Source: Straminergon stramineum (taxonomy: Eukaryota > Streptophyta > Bryopsida > Hypnales > Calliergonaceae). Taken from it: a stretch of DNA of 64,000 bases. A program made the position numbers and the translations under genes. Positions 45,656-58,730 of the stretch are shown here, in pieces (position 1 is the stretch's first letter; each line of letters opens with the position of its first letter). The stretch spans positions 5,396,501-5,460,500 of the forward strand of contig OY987269.1 of the NCBI GenBank assembly GCA_963920665.1. Reading direction: 5' to 3'. A model generated the notes under the pieces. It worked only from the letters and a program-made list of their open reading frames with translations. It searched no databases and was not told the origin of the DNA.

Positions 45656-47171
45656 ACCCTAAAGTTCCAAGTGTCTCCTGGGAGGACACTTGAAGGTTTG
45701 GGTAGGCCCCTATGATCTCAATTTTCGATGTTAATTCTTAAAACTTTTTGAAGATAAAAATGCACATTGTCTTTCCTAGGATATAATTTTTATTAATCAA
45801 TGCACAAGAGAAAAAGTTATCGCACCCTAAGCTCAAAAAATACTTCACCAAGAAACACAAAAGAAAAGACATAATTTCTTGTAAAAAAATGTTTTTACTC
45901 ATAGAAAATACTTTTGCCTAAATAGAAAGTTTTGATTCATTCTATTTGGACTAGCAGTGAGAAAATTAAGGGGAGTCTTGTTTTTCAAGCACTCATAGCA
46001 TCTTCTTCTAATAACAACTTGAAGAATTCATTTTTGAACTCAATTTTCACAGTTTGAGGAAGAAAAAAAGTTCCCCATTGTTTAGTTTGTTCACTAGAAC
46101 CATCTTACTATTGGGATTAGTGTGTTTCAATTCCATCTTAGAACTATCAATGGTTTAATTTTCCTTCTATCTTGTATCTACTTCTACATAACAATATCTC
46201 TTTGGGAATGAAAATCCAATGTGTTTTTTTAATTTCATTTTCTCAACTCTCAACTCAATTCTTAAACATAAAAAACTAGAAATTCAAAATGAGTAGTACA
46301 AGTTAAGAAGATTCAAAGCCAAAAAAAGAAAATCAAGCAAGGTGCAAAAAAATTTGTAGTTTTTACTTTCAATGTAAATATTTCGCAATCTACACAATCA
46401 AAATTTCTTGAAATTTCTTCCACACATTCTTTAAAATTTCAAACTACTTCAAGACCTTTCTTCAAGAGTAAATGTTGCCTAAACCTTAGATCGTACCACT
46501 AAAACATTGAAACCTTGTAAGGCATTTGCATACATCATTTATGAAACATTATTTAGGTAACTCATTCTTTGGTGTGTTGAAATTCTTCTTGATTTACTAA
46601 GAAAAATACTTAAATATCTAAACATTCTACTATTTGCAACAAGTGTGACAATTATATTTTCTTTTTAAATTAAATATCCTTTGAAAGTCTATTTTAAACA
46701 TCAAAAGTTTGATTTAAAAAAAAATTGTGATTGTATACAAGGGTGTCCATTGCAAATCTTGATTTTTAAGTATCAAAGAAGAGCTCAAATACACTAAACA
46801 TTGGAGAAAAAATCACATTTGAAATTCACTTTAAAAAAATGTAGAGTTGATTTTTAGAAGCTACAAATTGATTAAGGCTATGCACATTAGATACTTTGAC
46901 CTCAATTTCTTTCTCAACCTCAATTTTAAATTTGACATCCAATCATTTCTACACTCTAGATCAAAAATTATAATCTTTCAATTCAATCCATAAATGATAT
47001 TAAGTGATATTGCCTTAATGTTTTTTCGAATGTGATCTAGGACACATCTAGTTTGATTGCAAACAACTACAATTTTCTTAAAATTGATCAAACTTATCAA
47101 AACTTCGACTTTTTCTTTGATTTTGAGCAAACTCCAAGAAGCTAAAAAAAATATATGGGGCATTTAGGGAG
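45656..47171. mobile_element. TTAA/CCCCTAAA element, copy F
   Basis: 1.5 kb. The left end after TTAA (45652-45655) reads ACCCTAAAGTTCCAAG, and the right end is GGGCATTTAGGGAG. The first half matches copy B (CTATTGGGATTAGTGTGTTT block) and the second half matches copy A (CAAATTGATTAAGGCTATGCA block). It therefore links the A and B variants as forms of one longer element. Confidence 0.65.
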
Positions 47172-47935
47172 AAAATTTCTCCACCAAAAAAAATAGCTCA
47201 CCAAGTTTCACAACCAGCAGTTGATGTCATCCACCACCTTTCACCTTGGCAAATTCCATTACAATCAATCAATGAGACTCTTGAATATCTTGCACACTTA
47301 TAACACAATCATTGACTGTAGCAAATTTACAACTGATACTTGTCTCACATTCTGACCTTCAATATGACAGTCTTCCGAATAGTCAGATTAAGGAGGTAGA
47401 TTGAATAAGGGTTTGTTTGCCCTTGCCGACAAACTTGAATTTACTAAGAGTACATGTAGAAGCCACTAAGGTTTGATCGCACATGGCCTCAGTTTTGAAG
47501 CTATGCTTCTTCGGGGTATAATATACAAAATGTACACGGGGAACATTAAAGGAAAGTGGATCCTACAACAACAATCACATAGTTGGCCTAGGAACTGTGA
47601 TCTACCTCCACCGTAGTACAGATACCAGCACCTAGCCACAGAAAAAATTGCCCTAAAGAATTTCTACAAACTACGTGCACTTGTTTCCAGTCTACCTGTC
47701 GTGACCGCAGGTGCTAGCCACATACCTGCCAAAGTCTGAGGAATAATCCACCAGCCCCCGAAGGCTTTAAAAAGATCCAGGAGTACCTACCAAAGTTAGT
47801 GAGGAAATCTCTACCAGAGTCCCCAAAGGCTTTGCAATAGATCCAGGAGTACATGCCAAAGTTAGTGAGGCCATCTCTACCACAGTCCATCAAGGCATTG
47901 GAATAGATCAAGGGCTGCATTTTATTGGATTTCAT
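47172..47935 (-). other. 3' flank of the ACR gene
   Basis: Likely contains the 3' UTR. Two diverged direct copies of about 60 bp (CCAAAGTTAGTGAGG.. with AGATCCAGGAGTAC.TGCC) lie at 47770-47880. No other gene seen. Confidence 0.4.
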
Positions 47936-50900
47936 TTAGCCCACCAAGATGTTTCGAACTCGATCTTCAATCAGATTGCGCATACGGCTGCAAGTCAAAG
48001 ATGACTCTTCTTTATCCACAAGCAGGAACTGGTAGATCTCCCAACGTTTATCGTTGTAAGCATGCCTCCCTATATCAGCCTGCAACACAGAAAAGACCAT
48101 TTCAGTTAGGGTAGTATCAACTGAAACTAAGCGAATATCTGACAACCATTATTGTGTGCCGGGAGTTCTCATTTCAAATCACATAAAAACAAATTGGGAG
48201 AAGTCCAAGGATGACATTCCAATATAATATGTAAAAGTTATGCAAAAGTTATGATAGATTGAATTTGAAGAAGTGGATCTTCTAAAACTGTGCACACTTT
48301 TCAAAGTCTACATACGCTACTTTGGGGATATTTTGGGGTAAACTTTTGGGATCCTACCTTGCATTACACACTATTTCAGAGAGAATTTCCAGTTCACCAA
48401 ACAATAAGAGACTACATTAATTCTGAGAAACAAAGGTCATAATAGACTTTTCATTGGGATTTCTCAGAGAGCTTTAGACATCATAAAGGGCAATTCTTCT
48501 TGATTCATTGAGGTCTCCCTATAGTTATAACCACCATATAAGTTCCTCCCAACAAATTATCAATTGTTTCAATATTAAACCAATTGAATCAGTACAATTT
48601 TAGTACTGTAAAGACACTAGAGAACGCTGAAATAGCACTAAAACGAAGACACTTCAATAATAACCCTTCACCCAATTAGAATAATTTATGATCATTAAGA
48701 AGCACAAGAGCGATGATGAATGGGAAAGGTCCCTTGTGACGCTGATTGTATAGAGGTCACCCCATGATACCCATGAAAATGAATAGGGAGACCTCTATAT
48801 GATCACAGTGACCAAAGCTAGCCCTCCCCATTCATCATAGAGGCATTTAAAAGTTCCTGCAAGAATCTAATGTTACTGAAATCTCTACTTTATGGAGAGG
48901 AAAACAAGGATGGTGATATCTAGAACTGTAAAAGATATCTAGAAGAGCAAAAACTGGTCACTAAATAATTGATTAAAATGAGAGGTTTACCTTGAAAATA
49001 CAAATGTCTAGCATTTTCAGAGCCAAGGTAACATCATATAACACCCGCGGCCGACCTCTCCCGCACTTCTCAATAGGAGTCGCAACAAGTAACTCTGTGT
49101 CAGTCCCTCTTGTCCCCACCTTAATCCGAACAGGATGCCCCACTTCCTCTTCCATGCATTGCACCAGCGCCTTCTGCTCTTGGATGTCGGTAATCTTGTG
49201 ACCATTGGGATCCAACACAAACACACAAAGCTCGGAGCTACCATTCTCCAGCATGTTGGTTCGCCCATGTGCTACCTGTATACATTCGCCCGCACACCAT
49301 GTTGTTAATTCAAAAGCAAGTAATAAGGGTGATACCACACTACAGTAGAGCAGTGATTGTTTTTTATAGCAAATTTGCTTAACCCTTTACTTTTGGCAGA
49401 AATTTCCAAACTCGTTGATTAACTTGAAGCAATATTTACAATATTTACAATAATTGATACATTGTTAAACTTACTACAAATATCGTGGCAAATTGACTAA
49501 CCGCCCTCCAATGAAATGAGCCAAAAAGAACCTCTTCTAACCATTTGGCTAAAATTTGTGCAACAAAAAATTCACACAGCTAAAACAACACTTCCACCAG
49601 GTGAAGTCCACATGAGAGGTTTTCGTTTTCTCCATTTCATGGACTTCCAGACTATAGTGCCCCAAAGAGCACTTGCATCAGAAACTTCCAGGGCAAGTTA
49701 TTCGAATGTTAGTCTAACATCCAAATGATGGTAGTTATAGCTACACTAAAGATAACATCATTCTAACTAGAATTCAATCTAAGATCATATTAATCATGAC
49801 GTTATTCAAAGTCAAACTAAGAAAGCAATGCTAGCATTCACCGATGAAACTTCTAACTCCCATAATCTTAATATTATTGAAACGTTGGAATAACTTGCTT
49901 GGACGTTTCTAATGTGCTTCTTCATTGTCATGTCAACTTTCATGTGCCACATCCAATGCCCAAAGCATGCCTACAAGGACTCCTTGATCTTGCCATTCTT
50001 TGAGTGTGGTAGTCACTTGCTTAATAGAGAAATAACATACTTTCAGTTCTTTGCCTTCCCTCTCGTTTCCTCTAGAGTGGTAAGTCTCTAAACTATACGT
50101 TTAAAACGTATGAGCATGACTGTAAGTACAAGGAAATGTTCAACTCCAAGATATACATATGCAAAAAAAGGTCTCGGTTGTCTCCAGCATGAAGGGAAGG
50201 TTCGAAAAGCAATGCTATCTTCAAAGCCAGGGACCTAAAGAAAAGTAATCAGAGCATAGACTGAAACTTCAACACTCACCTTCAAGTTAAAGTCCTTCAC
50301 TGTACGAAGGCAATCATACAACAAGCCTTTCCGACTCTTGCAAGAAAGATGAAGCAGGCTGTGAACGGGGCTTGTCTTGTTGTCGATAGTCATCACAACT
50401 CGATTGGATGAATTTTCTATTCTGGCGTGGTCCTTTTCACCTCTAGAGTGATCGTGTTCAAAATTTGCAGGATCGTCGTAAAAGATTTCTTTGGTCACTG
50501 AAGCAGGCAGGGGATAGCAAGTCAAGCCCCCACACTCCGGACCAGCAAGATTAATCTCACAAAGTGAACACACATCCCCCCAAAACTCCTTCAGTTGCTT
50601 TTTCACTTCCTCCGCCCTAGTCTTCCACGGCAGAACGTTTCTGAGGAAAAAAGGAAAAGAAAAAATGCAATAAAACACGCATTAAATACACGAAGGTTGA
50701 AAATCAGAAAGGGCCCAACTGGCAAACGCGGTTGCTTCCAGACCTACAGGCGTTGAAAATAAATCATTACATAAAACGAACCAATAGAAAGAAGAAATCA
50801 TGCCCTAGATTCCGAATAATAGAAATATGATTTGAAATTACTATAATCAACTATTAAGTTCCAATGTGGACTTTTATTTCTAGTATCGCAGTTTATCATC

Positions 50901-52270
50901 TAACAATTAGAGTGAGAATGGAAGGTAAGAGCCTGCCAAGTGCCCACTGCCAAAGAGATTGACATTAGGAGCAGCGGCAGTGGTACCTGTTATCAGTGAC
51001 AAAAAACAAGTGAATGGCTTTTCCATCTGGACTGGTTGATACTTTGACTTTGTGGATAGTCAACTCCAACTCCCAGAGTTTTTGTGCAACATCTGGAAAA
51101 CCAATCGTGCATATTCAATTAGAACTAACAACTGCGTTCCAACAGGAGATTCAGCTTTGAAAAAACATGAAGACAACCACATATAATCAATGCTATAAAA
51201 AAGGATTGACCAATATTATCAAGTACAAAGGACCTCCATACCAGACCTTAAGAAGTGGAAGTAATTCAGTACCATGGAGGAGCCCAGTCCGATCAGACGA
51301 ACAGACCTGCAGCATCAGAACCCTCTTCGACACAGGCACAGGAGGGGCCATAGGGGGTAACATGGAAGCTAGGGCAGACGGGCAGATAGACTCCATACGT
51401 TCTTTCAGCAAAGCCCAACGCACCGATAAAGGACTTGCTTTCGGTATCACCCACAGCACAACAAAACACCAGCGACCATCTGTTGACATATCTGTAAAAG
51501 AAAACATATCTAAGCCTTCATTTAAAAAAATCGCATTGAGACCAAGCAGCAACGCTAGGAGAGGCTCTGTCCCTGTAGCACTAGCTCTCTGTTCCAGTAA
51601 GGTCCTCCTCAAACTTCCTCACATTCACTGTAAATTTCGATTTTGCCAGTGCAAAGCCTCCTGCTCTTTGGTCCAGTCAACAAAAACATTGAAGGACTGG
51701 ATCCGGTCTCTTAGTGACTAACCCCTGTTACCAACAGTAACTCAACTCTTTCAATCAACACTTGGTTGGCCTTCAATTAGCACGTTAAGGGTAAGCATGA
51801 CTTGGAGAAACGATTGCGGTCAATGATCTTCCATTGGAAATCTATCGTCCCTTTCCACTAGTGGCCTACAACCTCCCACTTTGAATGATTGCATTAAGAT
51901 ATCATCGAATACATTCAGAGATAAAAATTTGATCTCAGGATGGTTTGGCTCTAGAAACGAAAGTGATCTCTCCAGTAGGCTCTATTGTGTGATCTCCCAA
52001 CGAAGGCACACTCCTGCAAATTGGCTACAAAGCATAAAGTTGGACGCATAAAGTACAATCTACCATAGCTATTCTAGAAGCTTCTAGGTCATGTGAGAAA
52101 CTGTCAAACAACATACCTCCTTTCGTCACGCTGAGGCCGAACTCAAATACTATCCGGGCGAGATCACAGCCAAGTCCAACTTTATCGGGACAATTGATGG
52201 TAATCTCGCTTGGGTCCCCTGGGTTCAAGCCCCTCCGCACAACCACAAACTCTTCGTTGAAAACTCCCAT
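47936..52270 (-). CDS. ACR9: ACT-domain repeat protein, ACR9/ACR10 type
   Basis: Exons: 52270-52117, 51491-51273, 51092-50987, 50640-50280, 49275-48991, 48079-47936. All are GT-AG, phases close, giving 422 aa (Arabidopsis ACR9 about 410). Family knowledge: ACR proteins carry multiple ACT domains, like bacterial GlnD but without its catalytic part, and are thought to be amino-acid sensors. No enzyme activity is known. Seen: ACT 1 with NPGDPSEITINCPDKVGLGC then STDGRWCFVVLWVIPK. ACT 2 with LLHG-DVAQKLWELELTIHKVKV and STSPDGKAIHLFFVTDN. ACT 3/4 with LLHLSCKSRKGLLYDCLRTV, TRGTDTELLVATPIEKCGRG, RPRVLYDVTLALKMLDICIF and ADIGRHAYNDKRWEIYQFLL. The start is the only ATG before ACT 1. A foldback sits in intron 5 and a tandem array lies upstream. 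Confidence 0.93.
48713..48838. repeat. 126-bp foldback in ACR intron 5
   Basis: Arms ATGATGAATGGGAAAGG and the complement ATGATGAATGGGGAGGG, continuing through TATAGAGGTC on both sides, give about 50 paired bases with a short loop near 48775. Probably a MITE. Because it is transcribed with the intron, it could form a hairpin RNA. Confidence 0.65.
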
Positions 52271-53152
52271 GGCTCTTCTCCAGTGGCGTTTCTCCAGTAA
52301 TTTCTATCCAAAATCAGTATTCTCCTCCTCTTTTCGTCTGCATCAGACACCAAACTAATTTAGGTTACCCTTTCAATTAAATGTTAGAATGAAGGCCAAA
52401 CCTCATTGCAAACCTCATCAGGTGTAATAAATGAAGGCCAAATCCAAAATTCGCTGTCAACACCTTTAAGCTATGTTACCCGTTTAAAAAGAGTATTTTA
52501 CAGTCACAAATCTTTAATGTGACTTCCTCTAATAATAAAATTTTGAATATCCTGGACAGTTGTCACACATCATTGACCGCAGCACACTTGTTACACATGC
52601 AAACTCATGCAAACTCTTATTTGGGGACCCCAGGCAGGGTGTAAGTTACAGGGCAAGAGATGAACACAAATCAGACCACTCATAACAAAAGCAAATAATT
52701 TGAAAAGGACATCGAGTAATTATCTCGAGAGGGGTGCTCGTGATGAGCCATCCGGTGCATGTCCTACGGAGAAAATGTACCAGAAGTGTACATTTCAGGG
52801 CGTGGCGTCCCTGAGCAACAGTAGTCCTGCTTTGATTTGCTTCCCAAAACACTAAGAAAGCTCGCATGCCTCTCTAAATTTCAAATATTAACGTCAGTAA
52901 TGAGACCGAGATTCCAAGGGACTTCGCCGTTTCTATAATCACAGGTTTACAAAGACAACTTCTCCGTTGCAACACTCTTTTAAATATGAAATCCAAGGCA
53001 TGCGTGTATCATATTCCACTTTAGAGAAACCAAACTATCGAATAGGAAATAATCTCAAAAACCTAGTGTACGCGTCTTGAAACTTTAAGTGGAGAAATAA
53101 TCATTAAAAAATGTAACGAAAGGTGTCGGAAGGTAACTGGTCGCATAGCATA
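52271..53152 (-). other. 5' flank of the ACR gene
   Basis: Upstream of the ATG. No TATA box or gene is clear. Likely leader and/or promoter. Confidence 0.35.
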
Positions 53153-54250
53153 GGGTTGCAGGCTCATGCAAAAACTCTTATTTCTCACGCCACCAACTTC
53201 AAATAGAAAAAATGTATCAATCCACAGGTTTCTATCATACGAGATTTGCTGTTACAGCCACCACCTCTTTCGAATCATATCCTCCAAAACACAAACCATC
53301 CCAAGAACTACAAGAGGTGCATCCCAAAGGCAAGAGATCCAGTCATACACCTAAAAATATATTAAATAATCTTCACGAAAATGTATCTCATAATGGTAAA
53401 CAAAAAGAGGTAAAATAGTATGGTTGCAGTCTCATGCACGAACCTACCACCATCTTCAAATTTCGACAAGAAAAGTCCTAAGCTATCCACGTGCTTCTGA
53501 ACTGCGATATTTTCTACTACCACCACCACCCTTCACACAAAAAAAAACATCTCCTACCAAACAACAACCATCCCACGTACCACAAGCGGTGCATCCCAAA
53601 GACAGCAACCCTCTCATATACCTATAAAGATATTTTTATAAATGTTTTTATGAATGTATCTTAGAATGGTAAACGAAAAAGTGGTCAAATAGAACGGTCG
53701 CAGTCTCATGCACAAACCTGCCACCATCTTCAAATTTTTGCCTCAAAAGGCTATCCTATCCACAGGCTTCTAGTCTACAAGATTTGCTGCTACCACCGCC
53801 CTCTATACAAAACCCTTTCTCTCCCCCCAAAACAAAGCTTCACACAAACCACAATCAGTGCTCATGCACCTACAAATATTTTTATAATGTGTATAAAAAT
53901 GTATCTTGAAAAGGTAAACGAAATCGTGGTCAAATAGCACGGTCGCAGTCTCATGCAATTTCGCCACGAAAAGCCCTAAGCTATGATCCACAGGCTTCTA
54001 GACTACGAGATTTGCTACAACCACCAACCTCTGTTACCAAAAAAAAACATTCTCTCCCCAAAACAAACCTTCACACAAACCACAAACGGTGCTCATATCC
54101 CTAAAAGTATTTTAATAAACATTTTCAAAAAAATATCTTAAAACGGCGAAACTAAAAGTGGTCGAATTGCATGGGCTTGCCACATCACGCAAACCCTTCG
54201 CCAACATCTTCAAATTTCACTCAGAAAACCCTTTGCAATCCAAAGACTTC
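53153..54250 (-). repeat. Five diverged tandem units upstream of the ACR gene
   Basis: Unit starts at about 53153, 53423, 53695, 53941 and 54171, marked by GGTTGCAG.CTCATGCA or its variants. Each is followed by CACCATCTTCAAATTT, TACGAGATTTGCT, then 'ccaaaacaaac..tc' and a TATTTT-rich tail ending GGTAAACGAAAA.GTGGTC. Spacings are 270, 272, 246 and 230 bp. No coding sequence is conserved between units. Confidence 0.8.
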
Positions 54251-54479
54251 CATACTACGAGATTTGCTCCTCCGAGATTTGCCACCAAAACTCATTTCCT
54301 ACCAAAACCCAAAACCAAAGGAATAGAGAAATGTGCCCACTTCAAACAGATAAAACTCACCTCACCTCAACCCAAGGCCAGGCAGGCAGGCCAAGTTACC
54401 ACTTCGGATTCTAAATGTCAAAAGCAGGCTGCAACTGCACCCACAAATCTCCTCCCTCTCCACTTCTTCCCAAGCCAAA

Positions 54480-55180
54480 GCCTCGTCTCCGTCTCTTCCA
54501 CGAAGTCACCCCCCCAAAGCACCAGGCCATATCCACGGGCTCACTCGCTCCCCAAACTCGTGGTCCGCATTGTTATTAGTCCTCTTCTCACCACTGTCAC
54601 AACCAGAAAGCAGCATGACCCAGAGAATGAAAGCAGGAGCTGACGCTTGGTTGCTGCCGCAACTCAAAAACAACTCACAGGAGATTCTACTGAAGGAACT
54701 TAATAGTAATAAGCATCTGAATGGGCTGGCGGCTTCTAAAGAAAAAAGATGATCAAGACGACGACGAAGAAGAGCAGTGGGCAGGCGCGCAGACAAACAG
54801 ACAGAAGAGGCGGGTGATGAAGGAAAGGTAGGCGGGGCTCCTGGACAGTAAGTTACTGTAACTCTTTAGTTAGTAGTGAGTAGTGAGAGCCTGAGAGGTG
54901 GATCCGTCTGCTGCCCGACTGCCCGTTTGGGGACGCTGCCCGGAAAAAAGGAAAGCGAGCAGTGGGCGAGAAGAACGGGTGGCGGTCGGGCGGCGGTGAC
55001 GTGGAGGACGTTGGGTGGAGGGAGTCGGGGGAGATCGCATGAGGGGAACGAGAGGAGAACGTCAAGAGAACGGGAAGAGAAAGGTGCGCCGCAAGACGGG
55101 TACCGACGGAAAGTTCTTCGAAAGTGCAGTTTGGACTTTGCAGGACGAATTGCTTGGCAGGAGAGGGTGTTGTGGGAGTG
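54480..55180 (-). promoter_or_regulatory. GC-rich block, possible distal promoter or 5' exon of ACR
   Basis: This 700-bp stretch is much richer in G and C than its surroundings and in CpG, with pyrimidine-rich tracts on the minus strand. It lies 2.2-2.9 kb upstream of the ACR ATG. It resembles a transcription-start region with a non-coding first exon, or a promoter of an unseen gene. The overlapping frames on both strands show no family likeness. Confidence 0.3.
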
Positions 55181-55417
55181 TTTGTTTTTTTAAGAAGACT
55201 ATCACTATACCAAAATGGTTATTTATTAGTATGGGTGGATAATTAGTCCGCTTGAGAATTGGGATGCCCAATCTAAGGTACTGTAGAAGCACCCAAGTGT
55301 AACAGCAGTCATTCTGTAACACCTAAAAACCGACATAAATCTAAACGCAAGTGGAAACCAGGTTGTCTTGGGTGAGTCGTGTCACTCCAGCTGCGGCCCT
55401 TGAAGGCCATATGTTTC

Positions 55418-55433
55418 AAAAAAAAAAAAAAAA
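55418..55433 (+). repeat. A16 tract
   Basis: Sixteen consecutive A after GGCCATATGTTTC. The 120 bp before it begin TGTAACACCTAAAAACC and could be the tail of a retroelement (SINE/LINE type). No tRNA-like A/B box or duplicated target site is visible. Confidence 0.7.
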
Positions 55434-56376
55434 GTACACAAGTGGGGTTTCAAGAAGTTGTGACTCTTCTAGGAAGTGGTCAATCCCCCACACATGATCC
55501 AAGCTTATAGTGTGTCATTTTGTGGTGTTTCAGTGCCCACTTTGGTATTAGTCTAGTGTCCACAATAGGTGCATCTACAAAGTTCTTTCCAAAAATTCAT
55601 ATAATATTCATATAAACTCAAAAAAATTCAAAATTAATTATGTTGGTTTCGTAAATCATTTCCTAACACATGCACATCATTTTTCTCTCTGTCCACTTTT
55701 AAGATCATGAGATTTAGGGGAAGTGTCACAATGGGTGCTTCTACCTTAATGACGTTACCATTGCACACCACAAAATGTTATCTTACAATGTCACAACTAC
55801 AACAGTTGTTGCACAGTATGTTATTTGTGATGAATAGGTTAGACCATACGAAAGTGATTCATTTCAATGTACCTTTCAACTTTTTTTAAATCTTACCTCA
55901 CACATATGTTGGATGAACCGGCTAGAGTCTGGTGCATGTAGCTTAGGCAAGTCCAAAGCATTTAATACATAATTTCATTTGTTAAATTTTCTCCTTCAAA
56001 TTGTTATACAAGTAGTTTCAAATCTTAACATCAACATTTCTAATCTAATTGAAATCCTAAATTTCAAGTGTAAAGCTAAGTTAGCATGCAATTATAATTA
56101 ATATCCTTAGTAAGATTCAAATTTGGCAATCCAACAACCATTTCATGGGCAAGGATTCAATATGTTAATATACTAAGGTATACTAGAAGTTTTTCCTATG
56201 TATACAAATATTCATTCACATACAAAAAAATTTAGGCATTAGGAAGATCATTGATTTTACCATCGACATCTAAATTGCCAACAAAATATTGCACAAGGTT
56301 AGAAAATAAACCTATAGTCCTAAACCTAAGTGTATCATTTTAACATCTAGAGCATATCATGCTTGAATGCGGCATC
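55434..56376. other. Spacer with weak inverted repeat
   Basis: CATTTTGTGGTGT (near 55517) recurs inverted near 55770-55785, suggesting a decayed MITE of about 270 bp. No gene seen. Confidence 0.35.
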
Positions 56377-56379
56377 ACA

Positions 56380-56553
56380 CACTGGAAGAAATTAGCATTC
56401 AACTGAACAAAATTCAATTGACGCGAAATTTCATTTTTTGCCAGAAAACGTAGAAATTGCGTTGGCCACAATATGGTTTTTGCATTTTTTGGCAGAAAAT
56501 GAATTTTCGCGTCAATTGAATTTTGTTCATTTGAATGCTCATTTCTTCTAGTG
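56380..56553. mobile_element. CACTA-type MITE with ACA target duplication
   Basis: 174 bp. Ends are CACTGGAAGAAAT and complement CACTAGAAGAAAT, with near-perfect inverted arms about 70 bp long (shared ACAAAATTCAATTGACGCGA). Flanked by ACA on both sides (56377-56379 and 56554-56556). Confidence 0.85.
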
Positions 56554-56556
56554 ACA

Positions 56557-58256
56557 CATGTGAAATATGTGGCCACTTTGTAGCTTTTGAGATGTGTCAC
56601 AAGTGCAATATGCTCAAATTGGTAGTCCCATGTATAATTGGATTGGCTAAGCATGGGGATAAATTGTTGTCACTAGTGTATACCTCAATTTAAATACCTT
56701 CTATGTCAAATACATGATAAATAACCATTTTGCATCCCCATACCTTTTAGGATTAATCCCAAGTGCTTGGCTTAAAGATGGTAAGATTCTCTTTTGAAAA
56801 TTTGTAACAAACAATGGAAACTCCTTCAATATACTTTTATCAATTGATTCATGTAGAGCATTGTTCTTTCTTTCCAATGATACATTATATGACATCATGA
56901 ATCCTTTGAAACTAAGATTCTTCTAGAGATGGTATGAAAATTGGCAATCATGGTTTTCAAACTAAATCCTAAATTGTTATGGCATATTCATGGTATTTTA
57001 TGGCATTCAATACTATCAATGAAGTATTTGATGAGTATGACTACTATATAAAGTTTATATACCTATAATCATCATGTACTACAAAATTGTATTGTTAATA
57101 TTATTAAATATGATCACATTTAAATTTTTATTGGATCTTATTAGTAACAAAAAGAAGATTCTAATTTACTCAAACATACATTATTTGAACATTAAATGAA
57201 TTAGTTATGAGTTTTAAATTATTGTTTATATGTATACAAAAAAACAATAATAGATTCGTAAAGACTCTCATCATTGGATTGTGATAGAATATGTACAAAT
57301 TGATTACAAGTGTACGTAACATGGGCACTATGGGGCATGAATTTTTTTCTAATTTGTTACACAATATATATTTATATTGTAATGATATATTTGAGAAGTT
57401 GTTTTAAATTTGAAAAGATTTCTTCTTAAATGTTAATGAAAATTACATGTTTTTTCTCCTAATTTCTATTTCTATTTTACTAAGCTTCTAGAAATACATA
57501 GGATCATCTTGATTCCTTAAGAGAATCAAGGGATAGTTCAAATTTTCAAAATAATGAAGATGTATTATATAATCCAACTCAAAAGAATGTTGTAATGGTA
57601 ACTTCTAAACAAAATTTATAGAATATCATGGTCAACAAATCATATCCGTATATATAGTTGGATCTATTAATACATAGCCTAGTATTTAACACTAAAAAAT
57701 TTGACTGAAAATTGAAAACTTCTTCTAAAATGAATAATGGATTGAATACCTATAGTTTTCATATGATTTTTTCCTTTTAAATTCAAGATATCAAGTTATA
57801 ATTATAGTGATTTCTTAAGACTTTTACTTAATCTATTTATTCAACTCAATTTCAAGGGACCCTTTCTTGAAATTAAAGAATTATTCTAGAGATCAAACAT
57901 ACTTGTATCCTTTCTACCATGGAATAATTGCAAATCTAAGTCTTATAAATTTGTATTATACAAACAATAGTAAAATCACATGTGAGTCAATTAAAATGTA
58001 TGTGCTAAAAAGAAAATGGATGGAAACTATACAAAGAATGAAATTAGTGTTAACCACACTAATTGATTAAAAAATTCTATGAGTTTTTACTCTTGACAAA
58101 TATTTTAACCAACTATGTTTACAAAGATCTCTCTCACAATGAAAAACTTTGTCAAGAGTATAAATTTATAGCATTTTAAAATCCATCAGTGTGGTAACAT
58201 CAAATTTCATTATTAGTATAGTCTTATAGCAAAAAAATCCAATACTACTCTATAAG
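56557..58256. other. AT-rich spacer
   Basis: No gene, RNA or clear repeat recognised. Confidence 0.4.
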
Positions 58257-58730
58257 TTAACCCTTGAAATCCCAAGGCATTTTACCATCAAAAAACATTC
58301 ATAACTACTATTTCTATTGCGAAAGTTCAAAACTTTCAATAATTGTTTTCCTTGCATTTCGAACAGTAGGATCTTGTACTAGATAGGTACAAAAAAGAAA
58401 TTTCAAAAACTTTGACCCTATAAATTATAAAATATTTGTTTTTAAAGTGAAAAAGATGGGATTTTTTTGGAATTTCCTAAAACTAGATCAAAAGACCTCA
58501 AATCTTTTGAACTTTAATTTTTGCACTAAAGTTTTTGAATTTAAGTTTTCATGTTGACGAATTGAGTTAAAAGTCTCATGGAAAAAATTCAAGGAATAAA
58601 AAAGAAAATTTCATTATATTTTAATATTGCTTCATTTTGATTTATTAACTTCTAGACTACCTAACTATTTTTTGTACTTTAATTAATTATGAGGCAAAAA
58701 GTTACCCAAGGTTATTAGGAAGCTATGGTT

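Noticed and set aside
51167..51721. 184-codon plus-strand frame
   Set aside because: It runs antisense through ACR exon 2 and its introns. The minus strand carries the ACT-domain signature.
55318..55433. Possible SINE or LTR tail ending in A16
   Set aside because: No internal promoter boxes, no target duplication and no second copy in the window.
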